Below, piece by piece: positions 16,199 to 23,060 of a stretch of DNA of 23,766 nucleotides. This DNA comes from Bacteroides sp. CAG:443 (lineage in GTDB: Bacteria; Bacteroidota; Bacteroidia; Bacteroidales; Bacteroidaceae), in the NCBI GenBank assembly GCA_000432735.1, contig FR887781.1:1-23766 (forward strand). The letters run 5' to 3'. Each line of letters starts with the position of its first letter. Position 1 is the first letter of the stretch. A program made the position numbers and the translations under genes. The notes under the pieces are model-generated. The model saw nothing but the letters and a program-made list of their open reading frames with translations. It was not told the origin of the DNA and did no database searches.

Positions 16199-16388
16199 CT
16201 GCAACATATAGGTTCAACAAAATAATAGCGACTGCAACTATTAGGTTTATAGTGACAGTCGCTATTGTTGTATATAAAGTTCAATACCTGTAGTTTAACG
16301 AATGCTTACTTCGATTTATTATATATTATTAGGAAACAGATCAATATAAAGTATTGATAATCAACTATTTTTTATCTTTAGATGTAAA

Positions 16389-16427
16389 AGTCGTATCAAA
16401 CTTTGTTTTTAAAGTAATGATACGACT
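16389..16427 (-). terminator. Hairpin terminator downstream of the flavodoxin gene
   Basis: A perfect 10-bp stem, AGTCGTATCA (16389-16398) with TGATACGACT (16418-16427). On the minus strand it is followed by TTTTAC. It lies about 85 bp past the flavodoxin stop codon. Confidence 0.6.
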
Positions 16428-16510
16428 CTGCCTTTTGTCCTTTAAGGATATTCAAAAATTTCAGAACCTGCATTCAACTTTACTAAAATCTAATTCTGCC
16501 CCACACTTCA

Positions 16511-17080
16511 TCAACGGACAACGCTTTTAATCCAACTCTGCAAGTCATTATTATTTACTCTATTCAGTAATTTGCCCGTTTGCCAGTCCAAGTCCGGATA
16601 CGCTTTCTTCAGTTCGGCTACACTGTTGCTTATACTGCTACTACCGGACGTAGCAAAAGGGATGATTGTTTTTCCTTTCAGGTTATGACTCTCGATAAAT
16701 GTATTGATTATCCGTGGTGCGCAATTCCACCAGATTGGATAACCTAGGAAGACAACATCGTAATCTGCCATGTTTGCCTTCAGCCCTTTCAGTGCCGGAC
16801 GTGACTTGACGTTGTTCATTTCGATCGAACTACGCGACTGTTCATCATGCCAGTCGAGATCAGCACGAGTATACGGACTTTTAGGCTCTATGGCAAACAA
16901 CTCTCCCCCGGTAATGTTTGCAATACTGCGGGCAACCTTGGCTGTTGTTCCAGTCGCAGAAAAATACGCAACAAGCGTTTTTGATGACAGTTCATTTGTT
17001 GTTTGTTTTTCTTCCTTTTGGGCACATACGGTACAGCATATCATAAGAAAGGCTGCCAGAGATAATAAAATTTTTTTCAT
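16511..17080 (-). CDS. Exported flavodoxin-like protein
   Basis: A 189-residue protein. Residues 1-20 form a Sec signal peptide ('KKILLSLAAFLMICCTVCA'). The rest is a flavodoxin fold: FMN phosphate loop 'AYFSATGTTAKVA' (about 38-50), a second FMN-contact region 'DYDVVFLGYPIWWNCAPRIINTFIE' (about 106-130) and 'IIPFATSGSSSI'. It is expected to carry FMN and shuttle electrons or reduce quinones outside the cytoplasm. The gene is 68 bp downstream of the aldo/keto reductase on the same strand, the last member of a likely SDR-AKR-flavodoxin operon. Confidence 0.88.
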   Translation of the reverse strand: MKKILLSLAAFLMICCTVCAQKEEKQTTNELSSKTLVAYFSATGTTAKVARSIANITGGELFAIEPKSPYTRADLDWHDEQSRSSIEMNNVKSRPALKGLKANMADYDVVFLGYPIWWNCAPRIINTFIESHNLKGKTIIPFATSGSSSISNSVAELKKAYPDLDWQTGKLLNRVNNNDLQSWIKSVVR

Positions 17081-17148
17081 ATCACATATCTGTTTAACGT
17101 TTTTCTCAAAGATACAAATTTCCTTCTCTTATCAGCATGCTATCGCTA

Positions 17149-18324
17149 TCAGAATCCAACTTGTTTTTGCTGTTCGGCATTATACCGGTCACCCGTTACG
17201 GGAATTGCGGCTACTGCATCTTCCAGTTCTTTCCATTCTTCAGCTGCAAGCGTGAAATCCAGCGTGCGTAAATTCTCTTCCAGATGCGAAAGTTTTGTCG
17301 TACCCGGAATGGGAACAATCCATGGTGCCTTTTGCAAAAGCCATCCCAGCGCCAGTTGAGCCGATGTCATGCCACGTTCCCGTCCGAAGCGCTGAAGTAC
17401 ATTTACAATACGATAGTTGGCACGCATTGCTTCCGGAGTAAAACGAGGAAGAGTCTGTCGGTTATCATTGGTCGGATCGAATTCGGTATATTCATTCAGA
17501 TCGCCCCCAAGGAAACCGCGGTTCATCGGACTATAAGGTACAAAGCCGATACCTAATTCACGACAGACATCCAGTACGCCGTTTCTCTCCACTTCCCGAT
17601 GCATCAGGTGGTATTCGCTCTGAATGGCGGTGAGCGGACAGACAGCATGTGCCTTCCGAATCGTATCGGCACTGACTTCGCACATGCCCCAGTGTAAGAC
17701 TTTTCCCTCTTTCATCAAATCCTGAATGGTATCTGCCACTTCCTCTATTGGAGTATTCGGATCAAAGCGATGTTGGTAAAATAAAGGTATCACATCGGTA
17801 CGCAAACGTTTCAGTGATTCTTCACAATAACGACGGATGGTTGCAGGACGACTGTCTTGCCGCCCCGTAGCCTTACCCTCAATAACTTCGTGACCGAACT
17901 TGGTCGTAACATTCACCTTCCCATGAAAACTCCCTAAGGCCTTCCCTGCCAGCTCTTCGTTATTCAATGGTCCGTAGATGATGGCAGTATCGAAGAGAGT
18001 CACCCCACGATCCATTGCTTCGTGCAACAAACGGATACACTGCTGCTTATCGGGGTGATAACTCCGGTTGTAGGTCATTCCCATAACTCCAAATCCCAAG
18101 GTAGAGACCTCGAAGGCAGCTTCTCCCGTACCTAATATGCGATGTGTAGTCATACGGGCAGCTTGTACTTTTTCCGCTTCCTTCATCTTTTCTCCTGTTG
18201 TCAAGGAAGTAGCAGCCTGCACTTTATCCAAAGCTGGCGAAACGGTCAATGCCGCTCCCACAGCCGTCGCTGTTTTTAAAAATTCGCGACGACTGCAACC
18301 TTTCTGCGTATTCATCTCTTCCAT
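17149..18324 (-). CDS. Aldo/keto reductase with twin-arginine-like leader
   Basis: A 391-residue NADPH-dependent aldo/keto reductase. The N-terminus 'CSRREFLKTATAVGAALTVSPAL' looks like a twin-arginine (Tat) leader, so export of a folded enzyme is possible. The catalytic tetrad is intact: Asp112 and Tyr117 ('FDTAIIYGP'), Lys142 ('TTKFG') and His185 ('FYQHRFD'). A cofactor-binding end region 'IVPIPGTTKLSHLEENL' is also present. The start may be ATG 18324 or ATG 18315 (three codons in). It begins 15 bp after the SDR stop codon, so the two are cotranscribed. Substrate unknown. The pairing with an exported flavodoxin suggests a redox or carbonyl-detoxification role, by inference. Confidence 0.92.
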   Translation of the reverse strand: MEEMNTQKGCSRREFLKTATAVGAALTVSPALDKVQAATSLTTGEKMKEAEKVQAARMTTHRILGTGEAAFEVSTLGFGVMGMTYNRSYHPDKQQCIRLLHEAMDRGVTLFDTAIIYGPLNNEELAGKALGSFHGKVNVTTKFGHEVIEGKATGRQDSRPATIRRYCEESLKRLRTDVIPLFYQHRFDPNTPIEEVADTIQDLMKEGKVLHWGMCEVSADTIRKAHAVCPLTAIQSEYHLMHREVERNGVLDVCRELGIGFVPYSPMNRGFLGGDLNEYTEFDPTNDNRQTLPRFTPEAMRANYRIVNVLQRFGRERGMTSAQLALGWLLQKAPWIVPIPGTTKLSHLEENLRTLDFTLAAEEWKELEDAVAAIPVTGDRYNAEQQKQVGF

Positions 18325-18339
18325 ATCTGATTCGTTTAA

Positions 18340-19098
18340 TCAATGAATAGAGAAAGCTCCATCAACCAGCAGTGCATGTCCGTCGACAAAACTTGCTTGA
18401 GAACTACACAACCATAATACCGCATTGGCTATTTCCTCCGGATTACCCAATCGACCGGCAGGAATGTCGCGTACTAGTTCTGTTTTCAAAGAGGGATTCC
18501 GACGCATCAGTTCTTCTGCCATCGGCGTGCAAATCGCTCCCGGACACACCGCATTGATACGAATACCCTTTGCGGCGTAATCAATGGCAGCTGTCCGTGT
18601 TAGCCCGATTACCGCATGCTTGCAAGCAATGTAGGCAGCCTGTCCGGGGAAACCTGTCACTCCACCTTGAGAAGATGTATTGACGATAGCTCCTCCACCT
18701 TGCGCCAGCATCTGGCGAATCTCGTATCGCATGCAGTTCCATACCCCTTTCAAGTCGACAGCTACGGTACGGTCGAACTCCTCATCGGTGATTTCAGCCA
18801 TTGGCCGCTGGGGAGTCTGAATACCCGCATTGTTGTGAGCAGCGTCCAGTCGTCCATACGTCGCAACAATCCAGGCAATCATCATTTCTACAGCCTGCGT
18901 ATCCGAAACGTCACACCGGTAGGCTACGGCCTGATAGCCTTCTTCCACCAGTTTGGCAGCTTGCACTGTCGGCTCTTTAATATCTGCCAGTACAGTTATA
19001 TAGCCAGCTTTGGCAAATGCCTCGGCACAGGCAAGGCCGATACCCATTGCGGAACCGGTAACCAAAGCTACCTTTCCGTTTGCTACAGTTGTTTCCAT
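18340..19098 (-). CDS. Classical short-chain dehydrogenase/reductase
   Basis: A 252-residue SDR, the usual length of the classical type. It has the NAD(P)-binding motif 'TGSAMGIG' (14-21) and Asp39 in 'LADIKE', which favours NAD(H). 'NNAG' lies at 89-92, catalytic Ser143 ('NTSSQGG') and Tyr156-x-x-x-Lys160 ('YIACK'), and 'PGAICTPM' after the active site. All catalytic residues are present. It resembles the glucose-1-dehydrogenase/3-oxoacyl reductase type, but the substrate cannot be told from sequence. First gene of the probable three-gene operon. A near-match -7 (TACTTTTA, 19131-19138) lies upstream. Confidence 0.92.
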   Translation of the reverse strand: METTVANGKVALVTGSAMGIGLACAEAFAKAGYITVLADIKEPTVQAAKLVEEGYQAVAYRCDVSDTQAVEMMIAWIVATYGRLDAAHNNAGIQTPQRPMAEITDEEFDRTVAVDLKGVWNCMRYEIRQMLAQGGGAIVNTSSQGGVTGFPGQAAYIACKHAVIGLTRTAAIDYAAKGIRINAVCPGAICTPMAEELMRRNPSLKTELVRDIPAGRLGNPEEIANAVLWLCSSQASFVDGHALLVDGAFSIH

Positions 19099-19255
19099 CT
19101 TTCTAATTTTTAATGTTCATCATTCTGACGTAAAAGTAGCAGGTATCGGAAAGAAAACTTTTGCTTATCGGCTCAAAGGCATTTGTTTTAAAGCTCACTT
19201 CGAAAAAGATTTCGTGAAGCAATTGTAACAACCCTTTACTAGCAGCCTTAGATGT

Positions 19256-20074
19256 TTATATGCTGTTTATTGGAGAGCAACCATACATTTCTTTGTAGAC
19301 TTTCGAAAAGTGGGATAGGTTCTTGAAACCAACATCGAAACAAACTTCCGTTACTTTCCGTTTACCCGACCGCATTAGTGCATGGGCAGCTTCCAGTCGG
19401 CGACGAATCAGCCATTTCTGCGGAGGCAAATCACTTATCTTTTTAAAATCACGCTTGAATGTGGCAAGGCTGCGCCCCGTATATTTCGCAATTTCCTCCA
19501 GAGTAAGATCGCACATGTAATTCTTATTTAGAAAGTCGAGAATATCTATTTTCCACGGATCGACAAAATCGAATAAAGACGCATACAAACTCTTGTCAGT
19601 ATGCAGTAGCAGGTACAGTCCTTCCATCATCTTCAATTTCAGAATTTCATCCGATGGCTGGACTCCTGCTTCAAAATAAGGAATGACGGATTCGAACAGA
19701 CTGCGGACATCCGGACGTTCGTGAGGAAATACATACAAGCTTTTCTTATTTCTTTGAACATCAGGAAATTCTTTCTTATCAAACATCTGATAAGCCTCAC
19801 GCAGGAATTGTCGTGAAAACTTCAATACAATGGAACGATAGGGAGTTTTGTTTTCAATATGCTTTTGCAGCCACATGCGATGATCGCGGCGCATAAACGC
19901 ACAGTCTCCTTGCCGAAGAATGGTTTTACGACCTTGTTCTTCTGTTATTTCCAGTTTGCCAGAGCAGAGATAAATCAGTGTATGTTCACGATTCTCGTGC
20001 GCACATTCCTTTTCATCCGTAAAATAACTGGCTATCAGAATATTCGAGCAATTGAACACATCTAATCTTTCCAT
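19256..20074 (-). CDS. AraC-family transcriptional regulator
   Basis: A 272-residue regulator. The N-terminal half is a cupin-like sensing domain (about 20-110, 'HTLIYLCSGKLEITEEQGRKTILRQGDCAFMRRDHR'). Residues about 170-270 form the two-HTH AraC DNA-binding domain ('LTLEEIAKYTGRSLATFKRDFKKI' and 'KVTEVCFDVGFKNLSHFSKVYKEMYGCSPI'). It lies upstream of and on the same strand as the SDR-AKR-flavodoxin cluster, 157 bp away, and is the natural candidate to control it. This type often responds to redox or small electrophilic signals, but the ligand here is unknown. Confidence 0.92.
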   Translation of the reverse strand: MERLDVFNCSNILIASYFTDEKECAHENREHTLIYLCSGKLEITEEQGRKTILRQGDCAFMRRDHRMWLQKHIENKTPYRSIVLKFSRQFLREAYQMFDKKEFPDVQRNKKSLYVFPHERPDVRSLFESVIPYFEAGVQPSDEILKLKMMEGLYLLLHTDKSLYASLFDFVDPWKIDILDFLNKNYMCDLTLEEIAKYTGRSLATFKRDFKKISDLPPQKWLIRRRLEAAHALMRSGKRKVTEVCFDVGFKNLSHFSKVYKEMYGCSPINSI

Positions 20075-20094
20075 AGTTTTCTTTTGTCTTCCGG

Positions 20095-20102
20095 CAAAGA
20101 TA
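20095..20102 (-). promoter_or_regulatory. Candidate -7 element for the AraC gene at 19256-20074
   Basis: TATCTTTG on the minus strand, 21 bp upstream of the start codon. No good -33 TTTG is visible. Confidence 0.45.
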
Positions 20103-20136
20103 ATGCATTCTCTTCTTATCTATTTTGCTGGAAGGC

Positions 20137-20958
20137 TCATTCCTTACCATAAAAATAAGCCGCCGTAGCTCCTCCATCTACAAGAAAGTCTGATCCTGTG
20201 ATGAATACTCCTCGATTGCTCATCAACAATTCTGCTACATTCGCTACTTCGTCTGCGGTTCCCGGACGGTGTGCTGGACATTGCGCAAACATCTTCTTAT
20301 AAAATTCACCACGCACACCATTAAATTCGTCAAGAGCCAGTGGGGTAACAATAATACCAGGAGAAATGGAGTTAATACGCGCTCCTCTTCTACCCCATTT
20401 TACAGCCTCCGACATGACACGTTTTACATTGCAGCGTTTAGCCAACTGGTAGGCATGGAGTGTATCGCGGATCTGTTGTGACTGCAAGACATTAAGTTCC
20501 AATAACCTTTCTGTCGGTGTACAAGCCAGCAGTTCATCGGTTTCCGCACCGAGTGCAGGCAGACGATGTCCGGACTGACTGGATACGGTAACACCTGTTC
20601 CTCCTTGCCTGATGACTTTCCCTACCTCTTCCAACAAGACTGCGGTACCATATAAATCAACTTTCAGAATGGTTTCTACCGATGCCTGCGAAGGAGAAAC
20701 TCCCGCCGCATTGACCAGCATAGCGATTTCTCCATATTGCTGCGCCGTATCAATCAATTTTAGGATAGAGGTTCGAGATGACAGATCCATTTCTACCGGA
20801 AGTACATCAAATCCGGCGCGATTCATCGTATCGGCTACGGCTTGCGCATTTTCAATCCGCTTGTCGCCGACTACAATTTTCATTCCATATCCCATTCGCC
20901 GGGCTATCGCCATACCGATCTGTCCGGCACCTGTAAGCAACATCACTTCTTTTTGCAT
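20137..20958 (-). CDS. SDR-family oxidoreductase with an extended active-site loop
   Basis: A 273-residue SDR. It has the cofactor motif 'TGAGQIGMAIA' (9-19), Asp32 after strand 2 ('VVGDKR'), 'NAAG' (83-86), a Ser cluster 'VSSQSGH' (125-131), Tyr170-x-x-x-Lys174 ('YQLAK') and 'SPGIIVTPLA'. Between the Ser strand and the Tyr there are about 40 residues rather than the usual ~13, an insertion that probably forms a lid over the substrate. This is seen in some hydroxysteroid-type SDRs, but steroid activity is only a speculation here. It sits 62 bp upstream of the AraC gene 19256-20074 on the same strand and is divergent from a second AraC gene. Confidence 0.88.
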   Translation of the reverse strand: MQKEVMLLTGAGQIGMAIARRMGYGMKIVVGDKRIENAQAVADTMNRAGFDVLPVEMDLSSRTSILKLIDTAQQYGEIAMLVNAAGVSPSQASVETILKVDLYGTAVLLEEVGKVIRQGGTGVTVSSQSGHRLPALGAETDELLACTPTERLLELNVLQSQQIRDTLHAYQLAKRCNVKRVMSEAVKWGRRGARINSISPGIIVTPLALDEFNGVRGEFYKKMFAQCPAHRPGTADEVANVAELLMSNRGVFITGSDFLVDGGATAAYFYGKE

Positions 20959-20991
20959 ATCGTATACAATTTATTTTATTGATTTCTAGTG

Positions 20992-20999
20992 CAAAGTTA
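20992..20999 (-). promoter_or_regulatory. Candidate -7 element for the SDR gene at 20137-20958
   Basis: TAACTTTG on the minus strand, 33 bp upstream of the ATG. The -33 box is not recognisable at normal spacing, which would fit dependence on an activator such as the divergent AraC protein. Confidence 0.45.
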
Positions 21000-21097
21000 T
21001 CCCTTGCTATTCTATCTATTGTTATACAAAACATAGAATTACTGCATAAAAACACCGTTTTTCTTTTATAGCACAACGATGGAACAAGAATCCTTCT

Positions 21098-21105
21098 TAC
21101 TTTTG
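21098..21105 (+). promoter_or_regulatory. Candidate -7 element for the AraC gene at 21124
   Basis: TACTTTTG matches TAnnTTTG, 18 bp upstream of the start codon. The divergent spacer with the SDR gene is 165 bp. Confidence 0.5.
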
Positions 21106-21123
21106 TAATATAAATAAATCCCG

Positions 21124-22026
21124 ATGAAAACAGACTTATTGAATATTGAAACTATAACGGAATACGATGATATGCTCGGTGTAGAAACCTTGCATCCACA
21201 AGTAAGTGTAATCGATCTTTCGAAAGCGAAACCCATGCATCATTTACGGCATACTTTCAGCTTTTATGTAATATTCCTGAAAGACGAAAAAAACTGCGAT
21301 TTGATTTATGGCCGTCAGCGGTACGATTACCAAAAAGGATCGGTAATCTGTCTTGCTCCAGGACAAGTCATCGGCATAGAAGATACGGGCGAAGAATTTC
21401 AACCTCAAGGTTATGCCTTGTGTTTTCATCCGGATTTGATTCGTGGCACCAATCTTGGCCGTAGCATCAAGGAATACACTTTTTTCTCGTATGAAGTGAA
21501 CGAGGCTCTCCATCTATCGGAACGGGAACGCCATACTTTCATCGACTGTCTCATGAATATTCAGGAAGAACTGCAACATTCCATAGACCGTTTAAGCAAA
21601 AGGCTGATTGCCAACCATATTGAACTGTTGCTTAATTACTGTCTGCGCTTCTACGAACGGCAGTTCATTACCCGCCAGAATGCCAATCGTGATATCCTGA
21701 CTCGTTTCGAAAGATTTCTGAATCTATATTTTGTCGATGAGAATGCCATGCAGAAAGGGTTGCCTACGGTGAAATACTGTGCTGCCGAACTTTGCCTTTC
21801 ACCTAATTATTTTGGTGATTTAATTAAAAAGGAAACGGGTAAAACGGCTTTAGAATATATACAAGACAAAATAATCGACATTGCCAAAGAACGACTGCTC
21901 CTTCCCGATCACTCTATCAGCGAAGTAGCCTATCAACTTGGCTTTCAGTATCCGCAACATTTTACTCGTGTTTTTAAGAAGGCTACCGGAATGACACCTC
22001 ATGAGTATCGGAAACAGCCGGAGTAA
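21124..22026 (+). CDS. AraC-family transcriptional regulator, divergent from SDR
   Basis: A 300-residue regulator with an N-terminal cupin-like domain (about 30-120, 'HTFSFYVIFLKDEKNCDLIYGRQRYDYQKGSVICLAPGQV'), a helical middle, and a C-terminal two-HTH AraC domain. The HTH region is about 200-298 ('YCAAELCLSPNYFGDLIKKETGKTALEYIQ' and 'SISEVAYQLGFQYPQHFTRVFKKATGMTPHEYR'). Divergent orientation to the SDR gene 20137-20958 makes it a likely regulator of that promoter and of itself. The signal is unknown. Confidence 0.93.
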   Translation: MKTDLLNIETITEYDDMLGVETLHPQVSVIDLSKAKPMHHLRHTFSFYVIFLKDEKNCDLIYGRQRYDYQKGSVICLAPGQVIGIEDTGEEFQPQGYALCFHPDLIRGTNLGRSIKEYTFFSYEVNEALHLSERERHTFIDCLMNIQEELQHSIDRLSKRLIANHIELLLNYCLRFYERQFITRQNANRDILTRFERFLNLYFVDENAMQKGLPTVKYCAAELCLSPNYFGDLIKKETGKTALEYIQDKIIDIAKERLLLPDHSISEVAYQLGFQYPQHFTRVFKKATGMTPHEYRKQPE

Positions 22027-22093
22027 AGAATAGTGTATTAAGACGGAAAAAGATTTTAGCCCGCATTTCTGAAAAAGAAAACACAGAATTCAT

Positions 22094-22101
22094 TACATTT
22101 G
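22094..22101 (+). promoter_or_regulatory. Candidate -7 element for the membrane winged-helix gene
   Basis: TACATTTG matches TAnnTTTG, 21 bp upstream of the ATG at 22123. No -33 TTTG at normal spacing. Confidence 0.5.
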
Positions 22102-22122
22102 CAGTAATCAAATTCTGATCTT

Positions 22123-22968
22123 ATGAACCGCAGATTACTATCCGTTGGCGTCTTTCTGACGCTCATGCTGACTTCTTTGTTGGCTGGACATCATAACTAT
22201 TGTACTGCCAGAAATGAACTAACAGCCGATTTGAATCAGGCGCTGGCTCAGACACTTAAAGAGAATAGGGATTATATCATTACACAAGATACGATAAAGA
22301 CTTACAAACACCTTCGTCAGACTTCGGGCGGACAGGTACTGATTGCAGTTTCCGACGAACGCTTTTGCCACCATCTGAAGAATAAACGGTTGCAGAAAAC
22401 GGCATTTATTACTTTCGATGTGGTAGACAATCGCTATCGAAACCAATCACTGGATGAGCATGTTATTTGCAGCGACACACTGATGGTGCGTGACAAGCAT
22501 GCGGGAGAAATACTTGCACTGAAGGGATATGCCCGCTTGTCGGTCGCCAGCGTGTTCGGTATGTCGGATCAGCGTATTCCGGCTGCTTGCATGATTTCGG
22601 CTTTTCTTTGGGCGATGCTGTCGTGGCTCTATCTGAGAAAGAAACAGGAAGAGCCGGAAGTTGTTACCGGCTTCGGGGGACTGGTTTATTCAGAAGCGGA
22701 CCGGCGGTTTTATACAGCGGCACACACTCCTATCCGCTTTACTCCCATGCAACAGCAACTCATGCTGCTATTTTGGAATGCACCGTCACATTCATTGACT
22801 AAAGAAGCCATCTGTACGGCACTCTGGCCCAAGAAAGAGGATGCCAATGATACGCTTTACACGCTTATTCGCAGGCTGAAACCAATAGTAGAAGAGTATA
22901 CAAATCTGAAAATCGTGGCAGACAGAGGTCGAAATTATTCACTGGAAATCAATAAGGTAGAAAACTGA
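22123..22968 (+). CDS. Membrane-anchored transcriptional regulator with C-terminal PhoB-like winged helix
   Basis: A 281-residue one-component regulator. TM1 is about residues 5-21 and TM2 about 152-171, enclosing a ~130-residue periplasmic domain. The C-terminal cytoplasmic domain (about 185-277) has the OmpR/PhoB winged-helix pattern ('FTPMQQQLMLLFWNAPSHSLTKEAICTALWP', 'NDTLYTLIRRLKPIVEE', wing 'IVADRGRNYSLEI'). The layout resembles ToxR/CadC-type regulators but with the DNA-binding domain at the other end. It should sense a periplasmic or envelope state and bind DNA directly. The next gene, 92 bp downstream, encodes an outer-membrane beta-barrel protein and is the likely target. The intervening 11-bp-phased repeats are a candidate site. 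Confidence 0.85.
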   Translation: MNRRLLSVGVFLTLMLTSLLAGHHNYCTARNELTADLNQALAQTLKENRDYIITQDTIKTYKHLRQTSGGQVLIAVSDERFCHHLKNKRLQKTAFITFDVVDNRYRNQSLDEHVICSDTLMVRDKHAGEILALKGYARLSVASVFGMSDQRIPAACMISAFLWAMLSWLYLRKKQEEPEVVTGFGGLVYSEADRRFYTAAHTPIRFTPMQQQLMLLFWNAPSHSLTKEAICTALWPKKEDANDTLYTLIRRLKPIVEEYTNLKIVADRGRNYSLEINKVEN

Positions 22969-22993
22969 CATCGAAATGTCAGGCAAATGTCAG
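22965..22993. promoter_or_regulatory. Candidate operator: 11-bp-phased ATGTCAG repeats plus inverted copy
   Basis: CTGACAT (22965-22971), then ATGTCAG (22976-22982) and ATGTCAG again (22987-22993). The two direct copies are exactly 11 bp apart, the phasing typical of OmpR/PhoB-family sites. The first pair can also form a 7-bp hairpin with a 4-nt loop, so a terminator or attenuator role is the alternative. It ends 33 bp before the -7 element of the downstream gene. Confidence 0.45.
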
Positions 22994-23026
22994 TGTTTGT
23001 TCTGGCAGTAGTCTGACTCAACCCTC

Positions 23027-23034
23027 TACATTTG
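23027..23034 (+). promoter_or_regulatory. Candidate -7 element for the outer-membrane protein gene
   Basis: TACATTTG matches TAnnTTTG, 26 bp upstream of the ATG at 23061. The -33 region at normal spacing is poor, which would fit an activated promoter. Confidence 0.5.
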
Positions 23035-23060
23035 TTTCCAAAACATCAAAACAGAAACAA

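Larger units (their letters stand above)
11833..16309. mobile_element. Composite unit: RIT element between inverted IS66 3' ends
   Basis: A 4,477-bp unit bounded on each side by the same outward-facing IS66-type terminus (starting GTAAGCATTCGTTAAAC). Its arms, about 399 bp, are inverted copies: outer IS66 end, tnpC 3' coding part, then the 33-bp RIT repeat. The 8 bp flanking each end (TCGGTTTT left, TTCGATTT right) are not a matching target duplication. No intact IS66 transposase is present. Confidence 0.8.

Noticed and set aside
11825..16317. 8-bp target duplication around the IS66-bounded unit
   Set aside because: Flanks TCGGTTTT and TTCGATTT do not match, so transposition as a unit is not shown.
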